From: Thiorhodovibrio winogradskyi
GTDB lineage: Bacteria > Pseudomonadota > Gammaproteobacteria > Chromatiales > Chromatiaceae
Direction: 5' to 3'
NCBI RefSeq assembly: GCF_036208045.1
Contig: NZ_CP121472.1
Span: forward strand, 1,995,531 to 2,059,530
DNA: 64,000 nt
In this document: positions 1 to 8,077 of the stretch, in pieces
Layout of the letters: each line of letters begins with the position of its first letter
Numbering within the stretch: position 1 is the first letter of the stretch
Made by a program: the position numbers and the translations under genes
The notes under the pieces: model-generated
The model's input: only the letters and a program-made list of their open reading frames with translations
Told to the model about the DNA's origin: nothing
Database searches by the model: none

Positions 1-972
1 CGAGGCGACTGCCCGGGTCCCACGCGCGATATCGGCGATGGGTGCCACCAGCCGCCGCGCGGTGCGAAAAGCCGCCAGCAGCGCCGCCATCAGGCCGAAC
101 ACCAGCACCAGGGAGAGCGTCAGGGAAAAGCTGAATTTCAGCGATTTGCGCAGATAGGACAGCTCGGTGTAGCGGTTATAAGCGTCCTCGAGCTGCGCGG
201 CTAGTTCGCTGATGCGCGCGGAGGTGGGGAAAATGGCCTGCAGAATCAGGGGACGGGCGCGGGGATCGTTGACCAGCACGCGGATTTGGAGTTGATTGTC
301 CTGGGTCGTCTCGAGTCCGACATAGTCCTCGCCCGCGCGAACGCTTTGCATCAGCTTGCGCTCGGGCTGATCCGGCACCAGCTGGATCGGATCGTCATTG
401 GCGGTGCCCATGACCTTGCCCGAGGCATCAAAGACGGTCAGCTCCTGGGCGCCGGCCTGGCGGCGTAATTGCCCAAGCGACAGCGTCAGCGCCGTGGTCG
501 AGCGATCCTCAATGCCGGCGAGTAATTGCGTCGCATAGCGCATCATCACCCGCTGGTTGAGATCAAGCGAGGCTTGATTGAGCGTGATGGCGTTCTCCAT
601 CGCCTGGTCGATCTCGACATCGAACCAGCTGTCAATGCCGCGCAGCAGAAAGCCGAGGGAGTAGTAATAAACCACCCCGACCGGCAGCAGGGAGATGAGG
701 GCAAAGAGCGCCAGCATGCGCGCGGTCAGACGCGAGCCTGCGGCTTGGCGGCGATAGCCCCCGATCAAGCGGATAATGCTGACCACCACGGTGACGGCCA
801 GCACCATGAGCCCGATTAGAACCAGAAACAGCAGAGGCACGAAAATGCGGCTCAGGCTCTCGGAGTTCTGGACCGCGTTGCTCATCAGGTCGAGCGCCAC
901 CAGCAGCACCAGCAGCAGGGCGCCGATACCGATGGTGCCGGTTGGAATCAGGCGTGGGCGCTTGCGGGCCAT
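1..972 (-). CDS. ntrY: NtrY-like sensor histidine kinase (partial, N-terminal 324 residues)
   Basis: The minus-strand reading frame starts at 972 (MARKRPRLIPTG) and is still open at the window edge, so only the sensory half is visible. I see several hydrophobic N-terminal segments (about residues 10-30, 40-65 and 85-110), a long extracytoplasmic stretch containing GIDSWFDVEIDQA, another membrane segment and the beginning of a HAMP-like linker (RTARRLVAPIADIARG). This layout and the GIDSWFDVEI motif are typical of NtrY, the membrane kinase of the NtrY-NtrX nitrogen/redox two-component system. The HisKA and ATPase domains lie outside the window, so the assignment rests on the N-terminal half. 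It is last in sight of the def-fmt-rsmB-DUF4390 operon, 25 bp after the DUF4390 stop; ntrX would be expected next. Confidence 0.85.
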   Translation of the reverse strand, partial: MARKRPRLIPTGTIGIGALLLVLLVALDLMSNAVQNSESLSRIFVPLLFLVLIGLMVLAVTVVVSIIRLIGGYRRQAAGSRLTARMLALFALISLLPVGVVYYYSLGFLLRGIDSWFDVEIDQAMENAITLNQASLDLNQRVMMRYATQLLAGIEDRSTTALTLSLGQLRRQAGAQELTVFDASGKVMGTANDDPIQLVPDQPERKLMQSVRAGEDYVGLETTQDNQLQIRVLVNDPRARPLILQAIFPTSARISELAAQLEDAYNRYTELSYLRKSLKFSFSLTLSLVLVFGLMAALLAAFRTARRLVAPIADIARGTRAVAS

Positions 973-997
973 GGCGGAGACTGGGTGCTCGGCCAGT

Positions 998-1651
998 TCA
1001 GGGCCGCAGCGGCCAGCGCGTCCAGTCGCTGGCCTGCTTCCAGGCAGGATGCAGATAGGCCGTGGGCCGCAGTGGCAGCGGCAGGCGTTCGACATCGAGC
1101 GAGACGCGAATCTGTACCTGGTAGTCGATGCCAGGCTCCAGGCGGCCGCGATCAAGCAGGTGGAGATCGCGGATGTCACCCAGGGCATCAATGGCCGCGT
1201 CGCGGCTGACATAGCTGCGCCCGTCGGTGCCGGGCAGTTGGGTGACCAGATAGGACTCCGACAGCGGCTTGAAGCGGATGCGGTAGCGGAAAGACTGATC
1301 GACCAGACTGTCGGTCCAGAGCCTGGCCTTGTCCGGGCGCACGCGCACATGCACGACCAGGGTCAGGGGCACGCCATTGCTGAGTGCTTCGAGCGCCTTG
1401 TCGCTAAACCGATAATCAATGCGGGCGTCGAGCATGAAATGGTCGTCCTCGAGCCGGGTGCTGGCCTCGAGCACTTTGAAATCGGCGCTGGCGGGGATAG
1501 GCGCGCTGAGCGCGGAGAAGACGCTTAGCAGGACAAGCGCTCGGATGAGCAGGTGGATGATTGGCCGCTTTTGCCCACGAGCGCGGGCGCGATTCCGGTT
1601 CGCGCGGGTGCTAGCCAAAGGGGTCTGCATTTGTGCCTGTGTGTCTTTCAT
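998..1651 (-). CDS. DUF4390 family exported protein
   Basis: A 217-residue protein with a basic N-terminus (about 28 residues) followed by a hydrophobic segment ending in an Ala-rich signal cleavage-like site (LSAPIPASA). The mature part has the features of the DUF4390 family, a beta-rich domain of unknown function (DARIDYRFSDKALEALSNGVPLTL and a later RDLHLLDRG stretch). The start overlaps the rsmB stop by 4 bases (ATGA), indicating translational coupling, and ntrY follows after 25 bp. DUF4390 genes commonly sit between rsmB and ntrY in gammaproteobacteria. An envelope role linked to the NtrY sensor is plausible from position only. No catalytic motif is seen. Confidence 0.85.
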   Translation of the reverse strand: MKDTQAQMQTPLASTRANRNRARARGQKRPIIHLLIRALVLLSVFSALSAPIPASADFKVLEASTRLEDDHFMLDARIDYRFSDKALEALSNGVPLTLVVHVRVRPDKARLWTDSLVDQSFRYRIRFKPLSESYLVTQLPGTDGRSYVSRDAAIDALGDIRDLHLLDRGRLEPGIDYQVQIRVSLDVERLPLPLRPTAYLHPAWKQASDWTRWPLRP

Positions 1652-3045
1652 TCCCTGACCAGTTGGGCGAAGAAGAATCCGTCACCGCCATCGGCGCTAG
1701 GCGGGAGTTGGCGGCCACATGGGCATTCCAGGCCCCAGTCGGCGGGGATTTTAGTTTCCCGGGCATCGGGATGTCGCGTCAAAAAAGCGGCGATTTGCTG
1801 CGTATTTTCTTCTGGTAACAGGGAACATGTCACATAGAGCAGCCGTCCTTGGGGCTTGAGCAGCGGCCAGAGGGTATCGAGCAGCCGTGCCTGGGTGTCG
1901 GCCAATGCGGCGATATCCTGATCGCGCCTGAGCCACTTGATATCCGGATGGCGGCGAATGACTCCGGTGCCGGAGCAGGGCGCGTCGAGCAGAATGCGGT
2001 CATAGCGCTGTTCGGCCCAGTTGCCGCAAGGCTTGGTGGCGTCGGCCTGGCGGATGTCAGCGTGCAAGTGCAGGCGCCCTAGGTTGGCGGCCAGGCTTTG
2101 CAGACGCGCCTTGTCCTTCTCCAGCGCGGTGAGTTGCAGTTGATTGCCGGTGAGTTCTTGCAGGTGCGCGCTCTTGTTGCCGGGCGCCGCGCAAGCGTCC
2201 AGCACCCTTTGGCCGGGTTCAGCGCCAAGCAGGGCCGCGGCTCGCTGAGCCCCGGCATCCTGCACCGACACCAGCCCCTCGCGAAAGCCGGGCAATAGAC
2301 TGACCGGCATGGGGACCTGCAATTGGAGTCCGTCTGGGTAGCCATCGAGCAGGGAGGCCTCGATGCCTGCCGCGTGGAGGTGCGCGCGATAGCTTTCCGT
2401 CGTGGTGCGCAGGCGGTTCACGCGCAAGAACATGGGCGCCCGGGCGTTGCTGGCCGCGACCAGCTCTCGCCAATGGTCGGGCCAGGCCGTGCGCAGGCGC
2501 CCGAGCAGCCAGGGGGGGAAGAGGGTGCGGGCTGTCTCCTCCTGTTCGATGCGCGCGCAAAGCTCGGCGCGTTCGCGCACAAAGCGCCTCAGGGTGGCGT
2601 TGAGAAGTCCGCGCGCCCAAGGCTTGTCCAAGTTGGCGCTGGCCCCGACCGTGGCCGAAACCGCGGCATGTTCGGGCAGTGCGAGGGCGTCGAGCTGATA
2701 GAGCCCAAGGCGCAGCAGGCAGCGCAGGTCCTGATCGCGCGCTTTGAGCGGATGTCGCAAGAGGATGTCGATCAGGGCGTCGAGGCGCGGCAGGGCGCGC
2801 AGGACGCCAAAGCAGAGTTCCCGCAGCAGTGGCAGGTCGCGCGCTGGCAGCGACTCCTGGGCGCACGCATGCTCCTCATGGGCTGCCAGGGCAGCGGTCA
2901 GCGAGCGTCCCTGTGCCAGAACCTGGGTCAGGACCTGGGCAGCCGCGGCCCGCACTGGCGCCCCCGGGGTGGTTGCGGGCTCGGGATGCTGTGGGCGACG
3001 GGGACGGGTACTGGTGGTTGTCGGCTTAGCCAAGGCGCGCGCCAT
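1648..3045 (-). CDS. rsmB: 16S rRNA (cytosine-C5)-methyltransferase RsmB
   Basis: The protein methylates C967 of 16S rRNA using S-adenosylmethionine. The N-terminal third is a NusB-like all-helical RNA-binding domain ([26 protein letters not shown]). The C-terminal Rossmann domain carries the SAM motif [10 protein letters not shown], the [15 protein letters not shown] motif with one conserved Cys and the [11 protein letters not shown] motif with the catalytic Cys, all expected in RsmB. The SAM loop reads PGNK where PGGK is usual. An upstream in-frame ATG exists at 3060, but the ATG at 3045 has an AGG-rich ribosome site just before it and gives the usual N-terminus. It overlaps the fmt end by 20 bases and the DUF4390 start by 4 bases. 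Confidence 0.95.
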   Translation of the reverse strand: MARALAKPTTTSTRPRRPQHPEPATTPGAPVRAAAAQVLTQVLAQGRSLTAALAAHEEHACAQESLPARDLPLLRELCFGVLRALPRLDALIDILLRHPLKARDQDLRCLLRLGLYQLDALALPEHAAVSATVGASANLDKPWARGLLNATLRRFVRERAELCARIEQEETARTLFPPWLLGRLRTAWPDHWRELVAASNARAPMFLRVNRLRTTTESYRAHLHAAGIEASLLDGYPDGLQLQVPMPVSLLPGFREGLVSVQDAGAQRAAALLGAEPGQRVLDACAAPGNKSAHLQELTGNQLQLTALEKDKARLQSLAANLGRLHLHADIRQADATKPCGNWAEQRYDRILLDAPCSGTGVIRRHPDIKWLRRDQDIAALADTQARLLDTLWPLLKPQGRLLYVTCSLLPEENTQQIAAFLTRHPDARETKIPADWGLECPCGRQLPPSADGGDGFFFAQLVRE

Positions 3046-3967
3046 GAATCTGCCTGGCATTTAGAAAATCCGCCGCTGACATGGCGCGCTTGCCTGCTGG
3101 CTGAAGCTCGCCGATGCGCAGGGCACCGTCGCCGGTCGCCACCAGGATGCCGGTTTTGTCGGCGCTTAGAACGGTGCCGGGTTCCCTTGCGCCCTGTTGC
3201 GCCTCTGGCGTGGCTGCCCACAGTCGGATGGCCTCTTCGCCCAGGCGGGTCTGGGCGACTGGCCAGGGGTTGAAGGCGCGAATGCGTCGGTCTATTTCAG
3301 CCGCGCTTTGGGTCCAGTCGATCAGCGCCTCCTCCTTGCGGAGCTTATGGGCGTAGCAGGCGCCCGTTTCCGGTTGCGGTTGGGGCTGAAGCTGTTGCGC
3401 GAGAATGGCCGGCAGGTTGTCGATCAGGAGGTCGGCGCCGAGGATGGCGAGACGGTCATGCAGACTGCGCCCGGTGTCCGTCGGGCCAATGGCGGTTTCT
3501 CGCCGCGCGAAGATGGGGCCGGTGTCCAGCCCCGCATCCATCCGCATCAGTTCCACGCCGGTGCGGCTGTCGCCGGCGAGGATGGCGCGCTGGATGGGGG
3601 CGGCCCCGCGCCAGCGCGGCAGCAGGGATGCGTGGATGTTCAGACAGCCGAGCCTGGGTGCCTCGAGAACCGCGCGGGGGAGCAGCAGGCCGTAGGCAAT
3701 GACCACCATCAGCGCGGCGCCATGGCCGCTCAGGTGCTCTAGGACAGTCTGATCTTTTAGCGTGCTGGGCTGCTCCACGGTCAATCCGGCAGCGAGCGCT
3801 GCCTCTTTGACCGGGCTTGGCCGCGGCTTGCGTCCGCGCCCGGCGGGGCGGTCTGGCTGGGTGTAAACGGCCGCGATCGGATAGCCGGCGGCAAGCAGGG
3901 CCTTGAGCGCGGGCACGGCGAATTCCGGCGTGCCGGCGAACAGCAGGGGTGGGTGGGATGAGGGCAT
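3026..3967 (-). CDS. fmt: Methionyl-tRNA formyltransferase
   Basis: Transfers a formyl group from 10-formyl-tetrahydrofolate to Met-tRNA(fMet), needed for efficient translation initiation. The formyltransferase signature is clear: [16 protein letters not shown] near the N-terminus, then [20 protein letters not shown] containing the conserved Asn-His pair and the [11 protein letters not shown] loop, and GLDTGPI. The C-terminal OB-like domain follows. The start at 3967 ([10 protein letters not shown]) is chosen because the family begins directly before the [10 protein letters not shown] strand; a longer frame to 4009 only adds an unrelated leader. It lies between def, which makes the enzyme that removes this formyl group, and rsmB in one operon. 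Confidence 0.95.
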   Translation of the reverse strand: MPSSHPPLLFAGTPEFAVPALKALLAAGYPIAAVYTQPDRPAGRGRKPRPSPVKEAALAAGLTVEQPSTLKDQTVLEHLSGHGAALMVVIAYGLLLPRAVLEAPRLGCLNIHASLLPRWRGAAPIQRAILAGDSRTGVELMRMDAGLDTGPIFARRETAIGPTDTGRSLHDRLAILGADLLIDNLPAILAQQLQPQPQPETGACYAHKLRKEEALIDWTQSAAEIDRRIRAFNPWPVAQTRLGEEAIRLWAATPEAQQGAREPGTVLSADKTGILVATGDGALRIGELQPAGKRAMSAADFLNARQIHGARLG

Positions 3968-4039
3968 GGAGTCGATAGGCTTTGGGCGCCAGCGGCGCCC
4001 ATGAATCACAGAGGGATCACATAAGGGATCACACAGGGC

Positions 4040-4591
4040 TCAGACGACCGCCTGCTGGCGGGCGGTGGCGGCATTGCGTGGTGGGGCGTGGCGCGGAGCG
4101 CGCTGATCCTTCTCGAGTTTGCGCCGGATGCGCTGGCGTTTGAGGCTGGAGAGATAATCGACAAACAGCTTGCCCTCGAGGTGGTCCACCTCGTGCTGAA
4201 TGCAGACGGCGAGCAACCCGCCGGTTTCCAGCTCAAAGGGCTCGCCGTCGCGGTTGAGCGCGCGTACCCGCACGCGCTCGGCGCGACGCACGGTCTCGAA
4301 CTGGCCAGGCACCGACAGGCAGCCTTCTTCCATTTCCTCCTCGCCCTCGCGGCCGAGAATCTCTGGGTTGATCAAGACCACGGGTTGATTGTGGTTTTCC
4401 GAAATATCGATCACCACAATGCGCTTGGCAATGCCGACCTGAATGGCGGCCAGGCCGATTCCGGGCGCGGCATACATGGTTTCGAGCATATCATCGACAA
4501 TGCGCCGCACGCGCGCGTCGACCTGCTCGACCGGCTCGGCGCGGTGTCGTAAACGGGCATCGGGAAAGGTTAGGATTTCGAGTTTCGCCAT
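4040..4591 (-). CDS. def: Peptide deformylase
   Basis: Removes the formyl group from nascent polypeptides. All three family motifs are present: [10 protein letters not shown] (the usual third-last residue Pro is Ile here), EGCLS with the metal-binding Cys, and [11 protein letters not shown] with the two metal-binding His and the catalytic Glu. At 183 residues it is slightly longer than the family norm because of a basic C-terminal tail ([18 protein letters not shown]). It is the first gene of the minus-strand operon def-fmt-rsmB-DUF4390-ntrY, and faces the LysM-dprA-smg-topA operon across a 153-bp divergent promoter region. Confidence 0.96.
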   Translation of the reverse strand: MAKLEILTFPDARLRHRAEPVEQVDARVRRIVDDMLETMYAAPGIGLAAIQVGIAKRIVVIDISENHNQPVVLINPEILGREGEEEMEEGCLSVPGQFETVRRAERVRVRALNRDGEPFELETGGLLAVCIQHEVDHLEGKLFVDYLSSLKRQRIRRKLEKDQRAPRHAPPRNAATARQQAVV

Positions 4592-4651
4592 GGAGTTGAA
4601 CTCTTTTCTTAAGATAGCTGGTAAGATTGGCTCTCAATGACTAATATCGAC

Positions 4652-4678
4652 ATGATACACCATGATGAAAATGGGCAA
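4652..4678 (-). promoter_or_regulatory. Candidate def promoter in the def/LysM divergent region
   Basis: In the AT-richer 4592-4744 gap, the minus strand carries TATCAT (complement of 4652-4657), close to the -10 consensus, with a weak TTGCCC 15 bp upstream (complement of 4673-4678). The spacing is shorter than ideal, so this is only a candidate. A promoter for the divergent LysM gene must also lie in this gap, but I could not choose one. Confidence 0.3.
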
Positions 4679-4744
4679 GCGAGGCATTGAGTCAGGTTCC
4701 GGCCGCGATTCTGGCCGGGCGATCAAACAGCGTCAGGAGGCGTC

Positions 4745-6031
4745 ATGTTGCGAGAAATTCGGCGAGTGGTTCATCGCGGGCTGACTTGGGTCCGTTCTTC
4801 CCTGCTGGGTGCCCGATTGGGCTCAGGGTTGAGCTCAAGATTGGGCTCAAAACTGGGTTCAATGTCGGCTGCCTCGGCAGCCGCGCTGCTGGTTGCCGGC
4901 TTGTCGATCACCGCGACCGCCATGGCGGTCGAGCTGCGCCCAGATCATCCCGAGCGTTATACCGTCCAGCCGGGCGATACGCTTTGGAGCATTGCCGCGC
5001 GTTATCTCGACGCGCCTTGGCGCTGGCGTGATATTTGGCAGGAAAACCCGGGAGTTGCCAACCCGAATTTCATTTACCCGGGAGATGTGCTGACTGTCAC
5101 TTACCATGGGGGCGCGCCGCGGGTGCGGGTAGAGGGTGGAATGCGCGTGGTCCGGCTCAAGCCGCGGGTGCGTTCCGAACAACTCGATGCCGCCATTCCG
5201 ACCATTCCGGTGAGTGCGATCGGCCCTTTCCTGTCGCGCCCTGTGGTGGCGGATGAGGAGCAAATCAATGCCGCGCCCTATGTGGTTGGTTTTCCTGATG
5301 ATCGTGCCGTGGCCGGAGTCGGAGATACCATCTTTGTGCGCAGTATTTTCGCCGAGCCTGGCACCCGTTGGGAGATTTTGCGCCCGTCCGAGGAGTTCCG
5401 CGACTATGAAAGCGGTGAGCGTTTGGGCTTTGAGGTCGCCTATGTTGGCGGCGCGGAACTGGTGCAAAGCGGTGATCCCGCCACGCTGAAAATCACCCGG
5501 ATGGCCCTGCAGACGACGCCAGGGGATCGGCTGCGTCCAGCCGAGGAAGAGGAGCCTATCCGCGCCTTTCTCCCGCGCCCAGTCAGCGATGCGATCAGCG
5601 GGCATATTATCTCGGTGCTCAATGGGGTGTCGCAGATTGGACAGTATGATGTGGTGGTGGTTGATCGTGGCAGCCAGGATGACGTTCAAGTCGGCGATGT
5701 CTTTGGCGTCTACCGAGGTGGCCATGTCGAGCGTGACAGGGTCAAATCGCGCAAGGACGAATGGAACTGGCGCAACCAGAGTCCGTTAACAACGGATTTT
5801 TGGTACGGCGATTGGGAGGTCACCGGCTGGCTGCGAAACAAGCTCGATGACAACGCGCCACTGCCTTTGCATGTGGAAGCACGCAACAAGACAGAGGATT
5901 ATGTGGTTCCCTTCTGGCCGGTGGGAACGGCAATGGTCTTCAGAACTTTCCCCCGGGTGAGTTTCGCGCTCATCATGAGTGCCAAGGCGGCGATCCATGT
6001 CGGCAATCCAGTTTCGGCGCCGCCGCAATAG
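4745..6031 (+). CDS. LysM peptidoglycan-binding domain protein
   Basis: A 428-residue envelope protein. A canonical LysM domain lies at about residues 75-120 (YTVQPGDTLWSIAARYL ... NPNFIYPGDVLTV), giving peptidoglycan binding; the rest is beta-rich and of unknown function. The same arrangement sits upstream of dprA in many gammaproteobacteria. The ATG at 4745 follows a strong AGGAGG, but the hydrophobic signal-like segment only begins around residue 40 (MSAASAAALLVAGL). A Ser/Gly/Leu repeat (LGSGLSSRLGSKLGS) precedes it, so the protein either has an unusually long signal region or begins at the in-frame ATG at 4862. First gene of the LysM-dprA-smg-topA run. Confidence 0.88.
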   Translation: MLREIRRVVHRGLTWVRSSLLGARLGSGLSSRLGSKLGSMSAASAAALLVAGLSITATAMAVELRPDHPERYTVQPGDTLWSIAARYLDAPWRWRDIWQENPGVANPNFIYPGDVLTVTYHGGAPRVRVEGGMRVVRLKPRVRSEQLDAAIPTIPVSAIGPFLSRPVVADEEQINAAPYVVGFPDDRAVAGVGDTIFVRSIFAEPGTRWEILRPSEEFRDYESGERLGFEVAYVGGAELVQSGDPATLKITRMALQTTPGDRLRPAEEEEPIRAFLPRPVSDAISGHIISVLNGVSQIGQYDVVVVDRGSQDDVQVGDVFGVYRGGHVERDRVKSRKDEWNWRNQSPLTTDFWYGDWEVTGWLRNKLDDNAPLPLHVEARNKTEDYVVPFWPVGTAMVFRTFPRVSFALIMSAKAAIHVGNPVSAPPQ

Positions 6032-6064
6032 GCCCGGCCTTCCCTTGCTGCCTGCTTGTTGCGC

Positions 6065-7240
6065 ATGACGGCGCCTAGGAGCGCCGCCAGTGCGGAGTCC
6101 ATGGCCGCTGAGCTGCGCGCCCTGATCGCGCTGGTGCAGTCCCGGGGGCTTGGCCCGCGGCGCATTGGCCAGTTGTTGTCCCGCTGCGGCAGTGCCCAGG
6201 CGGCGCTGGCGGCGGGTGAGCGCTTGTGGCGTGATCTGCGCCTGCCGGCGGACAGCCTCGCCGAGCTCGCGCGGCCAGATTGGCAACGAGTTGATCAGAT
6301 TCTTCGCTGGGCTGATGAAACCGAAAATGCCTGGCTGCTCGGGCGCTCGGACCCCGCTTATCCTCCCAGATTGGCTGAAATTGCCAGCGCGCCACCTTTA
6401 TTGTTTGGCGTCGGTGATCAGAGGCTTCTGCGTGAGCCCCAGCTGGGCATCGTCGGCAGCCGCAATCCAACCGCAAGTGGTGCCCAGACCACACGCGAGT
6501 TCGCGGCTGCGCTGGCCCGCTTGGGTTTGGTGATTACCAGCGGCTTGGCCATGGGGATTGACGCTGCCGCGCATCAAGGGGCGTTGACCACTGGGCGCAC
6601 CATCGCTGTGCTAGGAACCGGGCCGGATCGAGTGTACCCCCAGAGCAATCGCGAGTTGTCCCGCCGCATCATGGAGGCTGGTGCCCTGGTGACCGAGTTT
6701 GCGCCGGGCGTGGGGCCGCACAGCAGTCACTTTCCGCGGCGCAATCGCATTATCAGCGGTTTGAGCCTGGGGGTATTGGTCACCGAGGCGGCACCGCGCA
6801 GCGGCTCGCTGATCACGGCGCGTCAAGCCGTCGAGCAGGGACGCGAAGTCTTTGCGATTCCAGGCTCCATTCACAATCCGCTGGCGCGTGGTTGCCATGC
6901 GCTCATTCGCGACGGCGCCAAGCTGGTTGACAGCATCGACCAGCTGCTTGAGGAATTGCTACCACAGCTTAAGCCACTCACGGAGTTTGCCAATGCCTCT
7001 CCCAGCGCCTCTCCCAGTCCCGTGACGGCAGCGGGTCATCTCGAACAGATGCCCGGTGCCGATCACCTCGATGCGGAACAACAAAGGCTGCTGGAGCTGC
7101 TCGGCTATGATCCCATGACACCCGATGAGCTTATTCAGCGCAGTCAGATGCCGGCGCGGGAGGTGTCTTCAACTCTGCTGCTGCTGGAGCTCAAGGGGTT
7201 GGTGAGTGCCCATCCCGGGGGCCGCTTTAGCCGGTGCTGA
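6065..7240 (+). CDS. dprA: DNA processing protein DprA
   Basis: DprA (Smf) binds incoming single-stranded DNA during natural transformation and loads RecA. The N-terminal helix-hairpin-like region (about residues 15-75) is followed by the extended Rossmann fold: LGIVGSRNPTASG, ITSGLAMGIDAAAHQGAL, GTGPDRVYPQSN, FPRRNRIISGLS, EAAPRSGSLITARQA and REVFAIPGS. A C-terminal winged-helix domain (about residues 330-385, DPMTPDELIQRSQMP) completes the gammaproteobacterial form. An upstream TTG at 6056 is in frame, but the ATG at 6065 is preferred. It starts 33 bp after the LysM gene. Presence of DprA is compatible with, but does not prove, competence. Confidence 0.94.
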   Translation: MTAPRSAASAESMAAELRALIALVQSRGLGPRRIGQLLSRCGSAQAALAAGERLWRDLRLPADSLAELARPDWQRVDQILRWADETENAWLLGRSDPAYPPRLAEIASAPPLLFGVGDQRLLREPQLGIVGSRNPTASGAQTTREFAAALARLGLVITSGLAMGIDAAAHQGALTTGRTIAVLGTGPDRVYPQSNRELSRRIMEAGALVTEFAPGVGPHSSHFPRRNRIISGLSLGVLVTEAAPRSGSLITARQAVEQGREVFAIPGSIHNPLARGCHALIRDGAKLVDSIDQLLEELLPQLKPLTEFANASPSASPSPVTAAGHLEQMPGADHLDAEQQRLLELLGYDPMTPDELIQRSQMPAREVSSTLLLLELKGLVSAHPGGRFSRC

Positions 7241-7347
7241 GATCGGTGCTGAGATTGGATTGATCTTAGGATGCAGAGTTTTTTCAGTCGCCGCGGGTAG
7301 TCCTTCCCGGTAGAATGACCAAGCAGCCCAATTAGCGAGGTGGTCGC

Positions 7348-7848
7348 ATGTCAGAAACCATGGTTGACGTCCTGATTTATCTGTTTGAGAACTACATGGC
7401 CGGTGATGAAAACGCCGGGGAGAGCGGCGAGGAGAGCGGCCCCATCGACCAGCATGAGCTCGAACAGGAACTCAGTCAGGCCGGCTTCGGGACCATGGAA
7501 ATTGCGCAAGCACTGCATTGGCTGGACGAGCTCGCCAGCCGCATGAGCTCTGGCGATGGGGTTCCCGCAAGCGGCGGATCGATACGCGTCTATACCGAGC
7601 CCGAGCAGCGCAAGCTTGATGTGGAGGGTTGTGGTCTGCTGATGTTTCTTGAACAAAACGGCATTCTCGATCCAGTCAGCCGCGAGCTGGTCATTGACCG
7701 CGCCCTGGCTATCCGTCAGGCCCTGGTTTCGGTCGAGGAACTCAAGTGGATCGTCCTGCTGGTGCTGATGAATCGCCCTGGTCAGGAACAGGCCTTCTTC
7801 CAGATGGAAGACATGGTCTACGAGGAAGCCCCAGCTTATCTGCACTGA
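7348..7848 (+). CDS. smg: Smg family protein (DUF494)
   Basis: A 166-residue acidic protein that matches Smg/DUF494 from end to end: it begins MVDVLIYLFENYM and has the family's FGTMEIAQALHWLDEL and LEQNGILDPVSRELVIDRA segments. The biochemical role is unknown; smg is conserved between dprA and topA across gammaproteobacteria, as here. A GCGAGGTGG ribosome site precedes the ATG. There are no membrane segments, signal peptide or catalytic motif. Confidence 0.93.
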   Translation: MSETMVDVLIYLFENYMAGDENAGESGEESGPIDQHELEQELSQAGFGTMEIAQALHWLDELASRMSSGDGVPASGGSIRVYTEPEQRKLDVEGCGLLMFLEQNGILDPVSRELVIDRALAIRQALVSVEELKWIVLLVLMNRPGQEQAFFQMEDMVYEEAPAYLH

Positions 7849-7870
7849 CCAGCCTGCTGCGGGCGCGGCC

Positions 7871-7920
7871 TGATCCATTGCCCGCCATTGCCCGACATTG
7901 TCCGCTATTGTCCACACTTG
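7871..7920 (+). repeat. Five imperfect 10-bp tandem units in the smg-topA gap
   Basis: Five consecutive decamers share the ending CATTG or a one- or two-base variant (TGATCCATTG, CCCGCCATTG, CCCGACATTG, TCCGCTATTG, TCCACACTTG). They fill part of the 229-bp smg-topA gap. A 10-bp period equals one helix turn, so protein binding or DNA bending is possible, but simple slippage is an equal explanation. Confidence 0.7.
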
Positions 7921-8077
7921 CCGCGTCATGGTTGCTGGGCCGATGCGCCGCGCGCGAAGGTGGAAAATCTTGCTTCCCTCCCTTGACGCGCGCGCCGGCA
8001 TCGTCTTTCCTGATAAGGACCAGCCGCCGTCGCGCGGCTATCCTTTTGCTCCAGCCTGAGCCCGTATCCAAAGCGTC

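Noticed and set aside
7871-7920. Possible DnaA-box or iteron origin
   Set aside because: The decamers do not match the DnaA box and no replication gene is adjacent.
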